NCBI GenBank assembly: GCA_016125285.1
Contig: WGMA01000050.1
Location: 1 to 64,000, forward strand
Direction: 5' to 3'
Length of the DNA stretch: 64,000 bases
Source of the DNA: Phycisphaera sp.
GTDB lineage: Bacteria; Planctomycetota; Phycisphaerae; Phycisphaerales; Zrk34
Shown: one piece after another, positions 18,045 to 29,454 of the stretch
How the letters are laid out: the number at the start of each line of letters is the position of its first letter
How positions within the stretch are numbered: position 1 is the stretch's first letter
Position numbers and translations under genes: made by a program
The notes under the pieces: model-generated
Seen by the model: only the letters and a program-made list of their open reading frames with translations
Told to the model about the DNA's origin: nothing
Databases searched by the model: none

Positions 18045-19082
18045 ATGCCTCGATCTGCGAATAAACCGCCCGCCAACGCCGTCGCCGTCGGTGACTGCAT
18101 CGACACCATGAACGCCTGGCCCGAAGCCTGCGTCGACCTCGTCTTCGCCGATCCGCCCTACAACATCGGCTACCAGTACGACCAGTACGAGGACAAACGC
18201 GACGACCACGACTACATCGACTGGACCAACCGCTGGATCGACGCCTGCGTCCACCTGCTCAAGCCCACAGGCTCGCTGTACATCCTCATCGGCGACGAAT
18301 ACGCCGCGGAAACCCGCCTGCACCTCAAGGCCCTCGAGAAGCAGCACAAGCTCGTGTTCCGCAACTGGATCATCTGGCACTACACGTTCGGCCAGAACTG
18401 CCGCGCCAAGTTCAACCGCAGCCACGCCCACCTGTTCTACTGCGTCGGGCCCGCCGCGTTCCAGAAGCACACGCTCAAGACCCTGCCGTACGCCTTCAAC
18501 CGCGACACGATCGCCGTGCCTTCCGCACGTCAGACCACCTACGGCGACGCACGCGCCAACCCCACCGGCAAACTCCCCGACGACTCGTGGTACCTCCGCC
18601 CGCAGGAAGCCATGGAGGATCAGCCCGTCGACGACTCCGAGTGGCTCTTCGACCCCGACGGTGACACGTGGTACCTCTCGCGGCTCTGCGGCACGTTCAA
18701 GGAACGCCTCGGCTGGCACCCTTGCCAGCTCCCCGAAGCGCTGCTCGAGCGCATCATCAAGCTCAGCTCCAACCCCGGCGACGTCGTGTTCGACCCGTTC
18801 ACCGGCTCCGGCACGACCCTCGCCGTCGCCGCGCGACTCGGTCGCCAGTGGCTCGGCTGCGAGCTGAGCGACGAGTACGCCGCGAAGGCCACCGAACGCA
18901 TCGAGCACGCCGCGGAGACCGGCGAGACGATGCAGACCACGCTGTTCGACAAGGGCATCGAGCGCGGCAAGCCGAAGAAAAAGGCCGAGCCGCACCGCTC
19001 GCCGCACCTCAAGAAACGCACGTCGAAGAAGAAGGCCACGTCGAGCCGCAAGGGGTCGACGAAACCGAAGAAGGGCGAGTAG
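18045..19082 (+). CDS. Orphan DNA methyltransferase (N6-adenine/N4-cytosine type)
   Basis: 345 residues from the ATG at 18045. The catalytic motif DPPYNIG (36-42) comes first and the SAM-binding DPFTGSGTT (about 252) last. This is the beta-class order, also found in CcrM and HinfI methylases. The C-terminal 35 residues are Lys/Arg/Ser rich and probably contact DNA. No restriction endonuclease is adjacent, so it is likely a solitary enzyme acting in regulation or replication; the target is unknown. The next gene starts 5 nt after its stop. The 7-bp repeat upstream (17934-18000) may affect its expression or N-terminus. Confidence 0.92.
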   Translation: MPRSANKPPANAVAVGDCIDTMNAWPEACVDLVFADPPYNIGYQYDQYEDKRDDHDYIDWTNRWIDACVHLLKPTGSLYILIGDEYAAETRLHLKALEKQHKLVFRNWIIWHYTFGQNCRAKFNRSHAHLFYCVGPAAFQKHTLKTLPYAFNRDTIAVPSARQTTYGDARANPTGKLPDDSWYLRPQEAMEDQPVDDSEWLFDPDGDTWYLSRLCGTFKERLGWHPCQLPEALLERIIKLSSNPGDVVFDPFTGSGTTLAVAARLGRQWLGCELSDEYAAKATERIEHAAETGETMQTTLFDKGIERGKPKKKAEPHRSPHLKKRTSKKKATSSRKGSTKPKKGE

Positions 19083-19086
19083 TGAG

Positions 19087-19174
19087 AATGACCAATGACC
19101 AAGCACCAATGGCCAATGCCTTGCGCGCTGGGTGTATCGGGTCATTGGTCATTGGGATTTGGTGCTTGGTCATT
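19087..19174. repeat. Two-armed 7-bp-period array (AATGACC / GGTCATT)
   Basis: The left arm is AATGACC twice, then AAGCACC, AATGGCC and AATGCC (19087-19120). The right arm is GGTCATT twice, then GGGATTT, GGTGCTT and GGTCATT (19140-19174). The arms are imperfect reverse complements around a 19-nt spacer. The array overlaps the 5' end of the esterase gene and is read in frame as its signal peptide. Confidence 0.9.
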
Positions 19175-20107
19175 CCCTCGCCGCAGGCGCGGGCAGCAGC
19201 TATGTCCGACTTCAAGACCGTCCAGATCAAGTCGACGAAGGACGGCACAGATCAACCGTCGCGGGTGTTCATCCCCGACGAGGCGAAGACACAGGCCGTG
19301 CCGCTGCTGGTGTGGCTGCACAGCTGGTCGAGCGATTACAAGCAGAACGACCCGGCGACGGTGATGATCCCGGAGGCGGGGCGGCGCGGGTGGGCGGTGG
19401 TGATGCCGAACTTCCGCGGGCCGAACAAGCAGCCCGAGGCGTGCGGGTCCGACCTGGCGGTGCAGGACATCCTCGACGCCGTGGCGTACGTGCGGTCGGT
19501 CGCGAAGATCGACCCGCAGCGGATCTACATCGCCGGGGCGTCGGGCGGCGGGCACATGACGATGCTGATGACGACGCGCGCCGCCGACCTGTGGGCCGCG
19601 GCCTCGGCGTGGGTGCCGATCACCGACATCGCCGCGTGGCACGCCCAGACGAAGCAGGCGGGTCGCGGCTACTGGAAGATGATCGAGGGCGCGTGCGGCG
19701 GGGCGCCCGGCGCGTCCGACGCCGTCGACGCCGAGTACCGCCAACGCTCGTCACTCTTCCACCTCGACCAGGCGAAGGGCCTGCCGATCGACATCAACAC
19801 CGGCATCCATGACGGCCACACCGGCTCCGTGCCGGTCAGCCAGACGCTGCTCGCGTTCAACCGCCTCGCCGTCGTCAACGGCCACCCCGACGCGCAGGTC
19901 CCCACGGACCTGATCGACGCGATGGTCGACACGCAGAAGGTCCCCGCGCCGCTCGCCGACGAGCACGCCAACGACGACCCGCAGCGCAAACGCGAGGTCC
20001 TCTTCCGCCGCGCCGCCGGGCCCGTCCGCGTGACCGTCTTCGAAGGCACCCACGAGTCCGACATCCTCGCCGCGATGCGCTGGCTGGCGCAGTTCCGCAA
20101 GGACTGA
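19088..20107 (+). CDS. Secreted alpha/beta-hydrolase (esterase or peptidase S9-like)
   Basis: 339 residues from the ATG at 19088, 5 nt after the methyltransferase stop. An alternative start at 19202 (MSDFKTVQIK) would give a cytosolic 301-residue form. From 19088 the first 38 residues form a plausible signal peptide, with core CIGSLVIGIWCLVIP and ARAAA before the mature part. It is encoded by the heptad array at 19087-19174. The catalytic Ser152 lies in GASGG and a His322 in FEGTHES. The fold includes VPLLVWLHSWSSDY and IYIAGASGGGHMTML. The substrate is unknown. Confidence 0.85.
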   Translation: MTNDQAPMANALRAGCIGSLVIGIWCLVIPSPQARAAAMSDFKTVQIKSTKDGTDQPSRVFIPDEAKTQAVPLLVWLHSWSSDYKQNDPATVMIPEAGRRGWAVVMPNFRGPNKQPEACGSDLAVQDILDAVAYVRSVAKIDPQRIYIAGASGGGHMTMLMTTRAADLWAAASAWVPITDIAAWHAQTKQAGRGYWKMIEGACGGAPGASDAVDAEYRQRSSLFHLDQAKGLPIDINTGIHDGHTGSVPVSQTLLAFNRLAVVNGHPDAQVPTDLIDAMVDTQKVPAPLADEHANDDPQRKREVLFRRAAGPVRVTVFEGTHESDILAAMRWLAQFRKD

Positions 20108-20183
20108 CTTGTGGCGCAGCCGCCCCCGGCTGTGCTACATATCCCGGCTATGATGCATCCGCACCTCACTCGGGAGGCACGCC

Positions 20184-22511
20184 ATGCCGCGCATCACCGT
20201 CGCGATCGCCACGCTTGTCGCGTTGCTGTGCGTCCACACGCTCGCCACCGCAGCGGACGTCGACACGCTGCCGGGCACCGCGCCGCTGACCGTCGAGGGC
20301 GACTTCGCTTCGCAGATGGTCGACGGGATTGACCGCTTCCTGCTGCGGCAGATCGCGGCGTCGGTCGACGGGCGCGCGGCGTATTGGAAGCGCGACACGT
20401 CTTCACCTGCGGCATATGAAAAGTCCATCGAGCCCAACCGCCGACGCCTCGCCACGATCCTCGGCGTCGTCGACCTGCGCATGCCGTTCGATGCTCCCGA
20501 ACTCGTCGCCACCACCGATCAACCCGCGCTCGTCGCACGCGGCGACGGGTTCGACGTCTACGCCATCCGCTGGCCCGTCCTGTCCGACCCGCAGCCCGAC
20601 CGCAAGCTCGTCTCCGTCCACGGCGAGGGGCTGCTGCTCGTGCCCACCGGTCGCGAGCCCGTCGCCGACGTCGTCGCCATCCCGCACTGCGATCAGACGC
20701 CCGAGCAGATCGTCGGCCTGACCCCCGGCGTCGCCCCCGCTTCGCAATTCGCCCGTCGCCTCGCCGAGGCCGGGTGCCGCGTTGTCGTGCCCGTGCTGAT
20801 CAACCGTGAGGACTGCATCAAGGACCTGACGCACCGCGAGTACATCTACCGCGCGGCGTACATGGTGGGGCGGCAACTCACCGGCTACGAGGTGCAGAAG
20901 ACGCTCGCGATTGTCGACTGGTTCAAACGTACCGCGCCCGATCGCAAGGTCGGCGTCATCGGCTACGGCGATGGCGGAATGCTCGCGCTGTACGCCGCGG
21001 CGCTCGACACGCGGATTGACGCGGTCGGCGTCAGCGGATCGTTCGGCCCGCGCGAGGCGATGTGGTCGGAGCCCATCGATCGCAACACGCACGGCCTGCT
21101 GCGTGAGTTCGGCGATGCGGAACTGATGACGATGATCCCGCCGCGGTCGTTGGTCATCGAGATCGCGCCGCACGCCGAGCGCGACTGGCCCGGCGGGCGC
21201 GGCGCCCCTGCGAAGATCGTCACGCCTAACGAGGACGCGGTGAAGGCCGAGATCGAACGCGCCGCGGCAGTCACGAAGAAGGTGCTGCCGTCGACGGCGT
21301 GGCTGACGATCCGCAAGCGCAACGACGAAGCGGCGCCCGACAGCCCCGGCATGACGCGCACGCTGCACAGCTTCGCGCGACAACTGTCGGCGAATGCCGA
21401 CCTGCCGCGCGACACTGCCGCGCCGAAGTGGCTTGCGAAGCCGCTCGACATCGCCGCCCGTCACGCCCGCCAGTTCCACGAGATCGATCGCCACAACCAG
21501 GCGCTGCTGCGCGAGTCGATCAACGTGCGCAACGCGTACATCAAGCCGCTGGTCGACTCCGCGAAGCAGGGTGTCGGGGCGTACGAGAAGACCGCCGCGG
21601 TGTATCGCGAGAAGTTCTACAACGAAGTGATCGGGCGGTTCGACATCGAGCGCAAGCCGTTCAACGCGCGGTCGCGGAAGGTGGCCGAGAGTGACAAGTG
21701 GACGCGTTACGAGGTGATGCTCGACGTGTGGGACGACGTGTTCACCTACGGGCTGCTCATCGTGCCGAAGGGCATGAAGGCCGGCGAGCGGCGGCCGGTC
21801 GTCGTGTGTCAGCACGGGCTCGAGGGTCGGCCGATCGACTGCGTCGAGGGCGACCACCGCGCGTATCACGACTTCGCCACGAAGCTCGCGGAGCGCGGCT
21901 ACATCACCTTCGCGCCGCAGAATCCCTACATCTTCAAGGACCGCTTCCGCACGTTGCAGCGCAAGGCGCAGCCGCTCGGCCGGTCGCTGTTCAGCGTGAT
22001 CATCCCGCAGCACCAGCAGATCGTGGACTGGCTCAAGTCACGCCCCGAGGTCGACGGCGACCGTATCGGGTTCTACGGACTGAGCTACGGCGGCAAGACC
22101 GCGATGCGCGTCCCGGCCGTGGTCACCGGCTACGCGCTGTCGATCTGCTCCGGCGACTTCAACGAGTGGGTGTGGAAGAACGCCGCGACCGACACGTTCG
22201 CCAAGCGGTACACCTACGCAAACAAGGGCGAGTACGAGATCTTCGAGTGGAACCTCGGCCAGACGTTCAACTACGCGGAGATGGCGATGCTGATCGCCCC
22301 GCGCCCGTTCATGGTCGAACGCGGCCACGCCGACGGCGTCGCCCCCGATGAGACCGTCGCCTGGGAATTCGCCCGTGTGCGACGTGTGTATGAGGAGGCG
22401 CTGGGTTTCACCGACGACCGCTGCGCGATCGAGTGGTTCAACGGCCCCCACACGATCCACGGCGTCGGGACGTTTGAGTTTCTGGATCGGTGGTTGAAGA
22501 TGAAGCAGTAG
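20184..22511 (+). CDS. Secreted protein with two alpha/beta-hydrolase domains (acetyl xylan esterase-like)
   Basis: 775 residues with a signal peptide ending near ATAAD (about 24). There are two hydrolase domains. The C-terminal one is complete, with Ser634 in GLSYGG and His in FNGPHTIHG (about 756-759), resembling acetyl xylan esterase/dienelactone hydrolase proteins. The N-terminal domain has the same architecture, but its elbow reads GYGDGG, with Asp263 in place of the nucleophilic Ser. It is therefore either non-catalytic or uses a different chemistry. The gene follows the preceding esterase by 76 bp in the same direction. A role in polysaccharide de-esterification is family-based inference. 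Confidence 0.88.
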   Translation: MPRITVAIATLVALLCVHTLATAADVDTLPGTAPLTVEGDFASQMVDGIDRFLLRQIAASVDGRAAYWKRDTSSPAAYEKSIEPNRRRLATILGVVDLRMPFDAPELVATTDQPALVARGDGFDVYAIRWPVLSDPQPDRKLVSVHGEGLLLVPTGREPVADVVAIPHCDQTPEQIVGLTPGVAPASQFARRLAEAGCRVVVPVLINREDCIKDLTHREYIYRAAYMVGRQLTGYEVQKTLAIVDWFKRTAPDRKVGVIGYGDGGMLALYAAALDTRIDAVGVSGSFGPREAMWSEPIDRNTHGLLREFGDAELMTMIPPRSLVIEIAPHAERDWPGGRGAPAKIVTPNEDAVKAEIERAAAVTKKVLPSTAWLTIRKRNDEAAPDSPGMTRTLHSFARQLSANADLPRDTAAPKWLAKPLDIAARHARQFHEIDRHNQALLRESINVRNAYIKPLVDSAKQGVGAYEKTAAVYREKFYNEVIGRFDIERKPFNARSRKVAESDKWTRYEVMLDVWDDVFTYGLLIVPKGMKAGERRPVVVCQHGLEGRPIDCVEGDHRAYHDFATKLAERGYITFAPQNPYIFKDRFRTLQRKAQPLGRSLFSVIIPQHQQIVDWLKSRPEVDGDRIGFYGLSYGGKTAMRVPAVVTGYALSICSGDFNEWVWKNAATDTFAKRYTYANKGEYEIFEWNLGQTFNYAEMAMLIAPRPFMVERGHADGVAPDETVAWEFARVRRVYEEALGFTDDRCAIEWFNGPHTIHGVGTFEFLDRWLKMKQ

Positions 22512-22552
22512 CTGTGGAAATTTGTGGTTGCTGCGAATGAAGCTCCGTGCGC

Positions 22553-22777
22553 CTACACCTTGATATTGATGAAACTCACCAGTCCGACCACAGCCATTAC
22601 AGCGCCGATGAGAATCAATACAATACCTCGGTTGTCAGGAACGCCTGCCCCGAGATCAGACACCATTGCCCAACCTATGAATGCGATAAGTGGTCCACCG
22701 AACATGCCAAACCATGCCAAGGCCAATTTGCTGTTTGTTCGGTTTGAATCGCGATCTCTATCGATCGGCGATGTCAT
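22553..22777 (-). CDS. Small two-helix membrane protein
   Basis: 74 residues. A polar N-terminus (MTSPIDRDRDSN) is followed by two hydrophobic helices (LALAWFGMFGGPLIAFIGWAMV and IVLILIGAVMAVVGLVSFI). Its start overlaps the end of the upstream gene by 20 bp. The overall plan (helix, polar turn with DNRG, helix) resembles that of the neighbour at 22758-23021, so the two may be distant duplicates. No family is recognised. Lower GC content than the esterases beside it. Confidence 0.65.
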   Translation of the reverse strand: MTSPIDRDRDSNRTNSKLALAWFGMFGGPLIAFIGWAMVSDLGAGVPDNRGIVLILIGAVMAVVGLVSFINIKV

Positions 22778-23021
22778 GTGATGCTCCCTCAGGCTGTCCG
22801 TCTATCATGCCTGCCTTGACGTGCATGCCGAAACCGAGTGCGCCGAGTATCACGCCGCCGATGATCAGCAACCAGCCGCGCCGATCGATGGGCGTCAGCA
22901 TGATGTCCATGAGCATGATGAAGCCTGTGATGGCTGCAATGAGGCCGGCAAGCATCGTCACGCTCCCGCCGATGACCCAAGCGCGTACTCGGTGATTGCG
23001 GCGTTGACATGACTCAATCAT
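22758..23021 (-). CDS. Small two-helix membrane protein, coupled to the next gene
   Basis: 87 residues. A basic N-terminus (MIESCQRRNHRVR) is followed by two helices (WVIGGSVTMLAGLIAAITGFIMLM and WLLIIGGVILGALGFGMHV), joined by a DRRG turn. The last 20 bp overlap the next minus-strand gene, so translational coupling is likely. It lies 63 bp downstream of secA on the same strand. Function unknown. Confidence 0.65.
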   Translation of the reverse strand: MIESCQRRNHRVRAWVIGGSVTMLAGLIAAITGFIMLMDIMLTPIDRRGWLLIIGGVILGALGFGMHVKAGMIDGQPEGASHDIADR

Positions 23022-23054
23022 GGGCGGCTCGCATTCTACTAATCGTGCGACGGC

Positions 23055-23075
23055 CCGGGATGCGTTGCATCCCGG
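23055..23075. repeat. Hairpin downstream of secA
   Basis: CCGGGATGC, loop GTT and GCATCCCGG form a perfect 9-bp stem 10 bp beyond the secA stop. There is no T-run. The core GATGC-GTT-GCATC recurs in the hairpin upstream of secA at 27291-27325. Confidence 0.7.
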
Positions 23076-23084
23076 CTATTGCGC

Positions 23085-27167
<4,083 letters not shown>

Positions 27168-27225
27168 TGCTGTATCTCGATTCTGTGTGTTGGTGCGTTT
27201 GTGCTGTTGAGCGATTGCCTGCAAG

Positions 27226-27325
27226 CCCCGGGCTGCGACACGGCGTGTCGACGACCGGGGATGTGTCCGAGGCGCGCCGTGTGGATCGATCCCCACGCGT
27301 CGATGCGTTGCATCGCAGCGTGGGG
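27226..27325 (-). promoter_or_regulatory. Two strong hairpins in the secA leader
   Basis: Hairpin 1 (27291-27325) has an 8-bp stem CCCCACGC/GCGTGGGG, a 2x2 internal loop and a 6-bp stem CGATGC/GCATCG with loop GTT. Hairpin 2 (27226-27260) has CCCCGG/CCGGGG enclosing CGACAC/GTGTCG. Both lie between the stop of the small exported protein (27384) and the secA start (27167). Hairpin 2 is about 60 nt from the ATG. I see no strong Shine-Dalgarno directly before secA. Confidence 0.65.
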
Positions 27326-27383
27326 CTTACGGGCGCGCATACGCAACGTGATCACGCGGCGCGGGCCACGCGGTCCGTGCGCT

Positions 27384-27755
27384 TCAGCACACCGGCGGGG
27401 GCAGGTTCAACAGGTGCGGCAGGGCGTGGAGCTGCGGAATCGCAAAGCCCTGCGGTACAGGCGCGGCGACGGCGACACGCAGCGGCGTGACGTCGGCCGG
27501 GTAAGACACGTGTGACACGATGGACGGCTGCGACCCCGCCCACTGCCGGGCGGCCTCGCTGACGCAACGCACCAGCGGCGCGAACGCGTCGTCCCGCTGC
27601 TGACTGAGCAGCGACGACTCCCGCGCCGGCGACGCCAACCCGGTCGCGCCCGCCGAAACGGTCACCGCCAGCGTCAGCGGCATCGTCACCGCCAGCGCCG
27701 TCAGAGCCGCGGGCAGAGCGTGCCGCGTCCGGGATGTACGGGTCTCTCGTTCCAT
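27384..27755 (-). CDS. Small exported protein upstream of secA, candidate secretion monitor
   Basis: 123 residues from the ATG at 27755. The N-terminus is basic (MERETRTSRTRH), followed by a long hydrophobic core ALPAALTALAVTMPLTLAV and an Ala/Gly/Ser-rich cleavage region, so it is a Sec substrate. The mature part has no recognisable domain. It ends in a Pro-rich tail FAIPQLHALPHLLNLPPPVC, where the Pro-Pro-Pro is two codons before the end of the protein. It lies 216 bp upstream of secA on the same strand. Position, size, signal peptide and stall-prone C-terminus together resemble SecM of gamma-proteobacteria, though no SecM arrest motif is present. That role is inference. An ordinary exported protein is the alternative. 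Confidence 0.65.
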   Translation of the reverse strand: MERETRTSRTRHALPAALTALAVTMPLTLAVTVSAGATGLASPARESSLLSQQRDDAFAPLVRCVSEAARQWAGSQPSIVSHVSYPADVTPLRVAVAAPVPQGFAIPQLHALPHLLNLPPPVC

Positions 27756-27767
27756 CGTGAATAGTAT

Positions 27768-27797
27768 AGTATCGCCGAAACCGGGGTGAAGGTTCAA
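27768..27797 (-). promoter_or_regulatory. Putative promoter of the small exported protein / secA unit
   Basis: Minus-strand TTGAAC (27797-27792), an 18-nt spacer and GATACT (27773-27768), followed by a second -10-like TATACT. The start codon follows within about 15 nt, so the transcript would have a very short leader. Confidence 0.4.
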
Positions 27798-27846
27798 ATC
27801 TTCGACGATCGGTAAAATGCTGGTGGCTGTCTGATAGGAGGTATTG

Positions 27847-28107
27847 ATGGAGCCAAACGTAGCAGATCCATGGCCGGATCCCGAGATTCCAACGTACGAT
27901 GAGTCTGGGCGGATGGTCCCTCCGTGGGTTAAATACCCAAATCTGCCCAAGCGTTCGATGGGATGGCGGATGGGAATGGGCGAAGACTATCTAGAACAAT
28001 TCCGTGTATGGTGGGCCGCTCAGAAAAGGGGCGAGTTTCGAATGAACTACCGAGCTGATTACCCAGAGCCAGATGCGTGGGCAGGGTTCTTATCGCGGCG
28101 CTCTTGA
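27847..28107 (+). CDS. Small hypothetical protein with strong ribosome-binding site
   Basis: 86 residues. A perfect AGGAGG lies 5 nt before the ATG at 27847, one of the best ribosome-binding sites in the window. The sequence is rich in Trp, Tyr, Pro and Met, with PPWVKYPNLPKRSMGWRMGMGEDYLEQF as its core and a second acidic/aromatic part (ADYPEPDAWAGF). No signal peptide or membrane helix. The function is unknown to me. It has clearly lower GC content than its neighbours. Confidence 0.75.
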   Translation: MEPNVADPWPDPEIPTYDESGRMVPPWVKYPNLPKRSMGWRMGMGEDYLEQFRVWWAAQKRGEFRMNYRADYPEPDAWAGFLSRRS

Positions 28108-28161
28108 AATGACACTTATCCCGACAACTTTGCGTTTCACCCTCCGCTATACTCACCCCTC

Positions 28162-29394
28162 ATGAAACCCGGCCTCCAACCCGGTCAGATCGGCCGACTC
28201 GCCTGGCGGGTCGGTCCGCAGCAGACGATTCACCTCGGGGCTGAGTCCGGCGGCGGGGCGGTCGTGTTTTCGACGCCGGCGATGATCAACATGATGGAGC
28301 ACGCGGCCCGTGAGGCGCTGCGGCCGTACCTGGAGCCCGGCGAGGAGTCGGTGGGCGTGACGGTCGAGGTGCAGCATCTCGCGGCCACGCCGATCGCCGC
28401 GGAGGTCCGCGCCGAGGCGAAGGTGACCGCCGTGGACGGCAAGCTGATCGACTTCACCATCGCCGCGTTCGACGCCGCCGAGGCGATCGGGCGTGGCACG
28501 CACCGCCGGGCCGTGATCCGCGTGGATCGCATGCGTGACCGGCTCGCCGAGAAAGCCGCGACCCTCCCCAACGGAGTGCTGCTGCCGATGCACATCGAAC
28601 CCAACACCGGCCAACTGCCCGACCTGCCCACGCTCGCCGTCGCCGTCGAAGGCGCGGTGGCGACCGTGACGCTCAACCGCCCCGACAAGCTCAACGCCGT
28701 GAACGTGCAGATGACCGGCGACCTCGAGAGGCTCGTCGCGTGGCTCGCCGGTCACCCCGAGGTGCGCGTCGTGATCGTGACCGGCGCGGGCCGCGCGTTC
28801 TGCGCCGGCGACGACGTGAAAGAGGTCGGCACGCTCGACCCCGACACCGCCACGACGCTGAGCCTGCGGCAGGCCCGCGCGTACCTCGCGTTCGAGCAGC
28901 TGCCGCAGGTGATCATCGCGGCGGTCAACGGCGCGTGCTTCGGCGGCGGGTGCGTCGCGGCGTACTCCTGCGACCTCCGCATCGCGTCGCTCAACGCGGA
29001 CTTCGGCATGCCCGAGATCCTGCTCGGCTGGCCGCCCGGGTACGGCGTCGCGCAGCTTACCGCCCTGGTCGGCAAGGCCCGCGCGCTCGAGCTGTGCGTC
29101 ACCGGCAAGACCATCAACGCCCGCACCGCGCTCGACTGGGGGCTGGTCAACGAGGTCGTGCCCCCGCAGCAGCTGATGCCCGCCGCCCGCAAGCTCGCCG
29201 ACACGCTGCTCGCCACGCCGCCGATCGCGCTGCGGGAGACCAAGCGGCTGATCCACGACGACGAGGGCGTGCAGCCGAAGATCACCCATCTGGCCGACAC
29301 CGCCGCGTACATCGACTGCCTGAAGACCGCTGACGCCCGCGAGGGGATCGCGGCGTTCGTCGAGAAACGCGGGGCGAAGTTCACCGGCCGGTAA
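28162..29394 (+). CDS. FlK-type thioesterase fused to an enoyl-CoA hydratase/isomerase
   Basis: 410 residues. Residues 1-125 form a hot-dog domain of the fluoroacetyl-CoA thioesterase (FlK) type. The putative triad Thr38, Glu46, His72 has exactly the spacing of FlK Thr42, Glu50, His76. Residues about 155-410 form a crotonase domain, with oxyanion-hole segments GRAFCAGDDVKEV and GACFGGGC and the motif GMPEILLGWPPGYG. Of the two catalytic Glu of enoyl-CoA hydratase, the second (in MPEI) is present. The first (after GGGC) is Val, which favours an isomerase or other crotonase reaction. The CoA substrate is unknown. The fusion suggests a hydrolytic step after the crotonase step. Confidence 0.88.
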   Translation: MKPGLQPGQIGRLAWRVGPQQTIHLGAESGGGAVVFSTPAMINMMEHAAREALRPYLEPGEESVGVTVEVQHLAATPIAAEVRAEAKVTAVDGKLIDFTIAAFDAAEAIGRGTHRRAVIRVDRMRDRLAEKAATLPNGVLLPMHIEPNTGQLPDLPTLAVAVEGAVATVTLNRPDKLNAVNVQMTGDLERLVAWLAGHPEVRVVIVTGAGRAFCAGDDVKEVGTLDPDTATTLSLRQARAYLAFEQLPQVIIAAVNGACFGGGCVAAYSCDLRIASLNADFGMPEILLGWPPGYGVAQLTALVGKARALELCVTGKTINARTALDWGLVNEVVPPQQLMPAARKLADTLLATPPIALRETKRLIHDDEGVQPKITHLADTAAYIDCLKTADAREGIAAFVEKRGAKFTGR

Positions 29395-29454
29395 ATTCGC
29401 CGCCGGCGGTCGCCAACCCCCACAGGTCGACGTCGTGCAGGCAATAATGAGTAG

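Noticed and set aside
19202-20107. Shorter cytosolic form of the esterase as the only product
   Set aside because: Not excluded, but the longer start gives a good signal peptide and the family is usually exported; kept as the alternative in the entry.
27791-27800. GGTTCAAATC resembling a tRNA T-loop
   Set aside because: No acceptor stem, anticodon arm or CCA in register nearby; it overlaps a promoter-like element.
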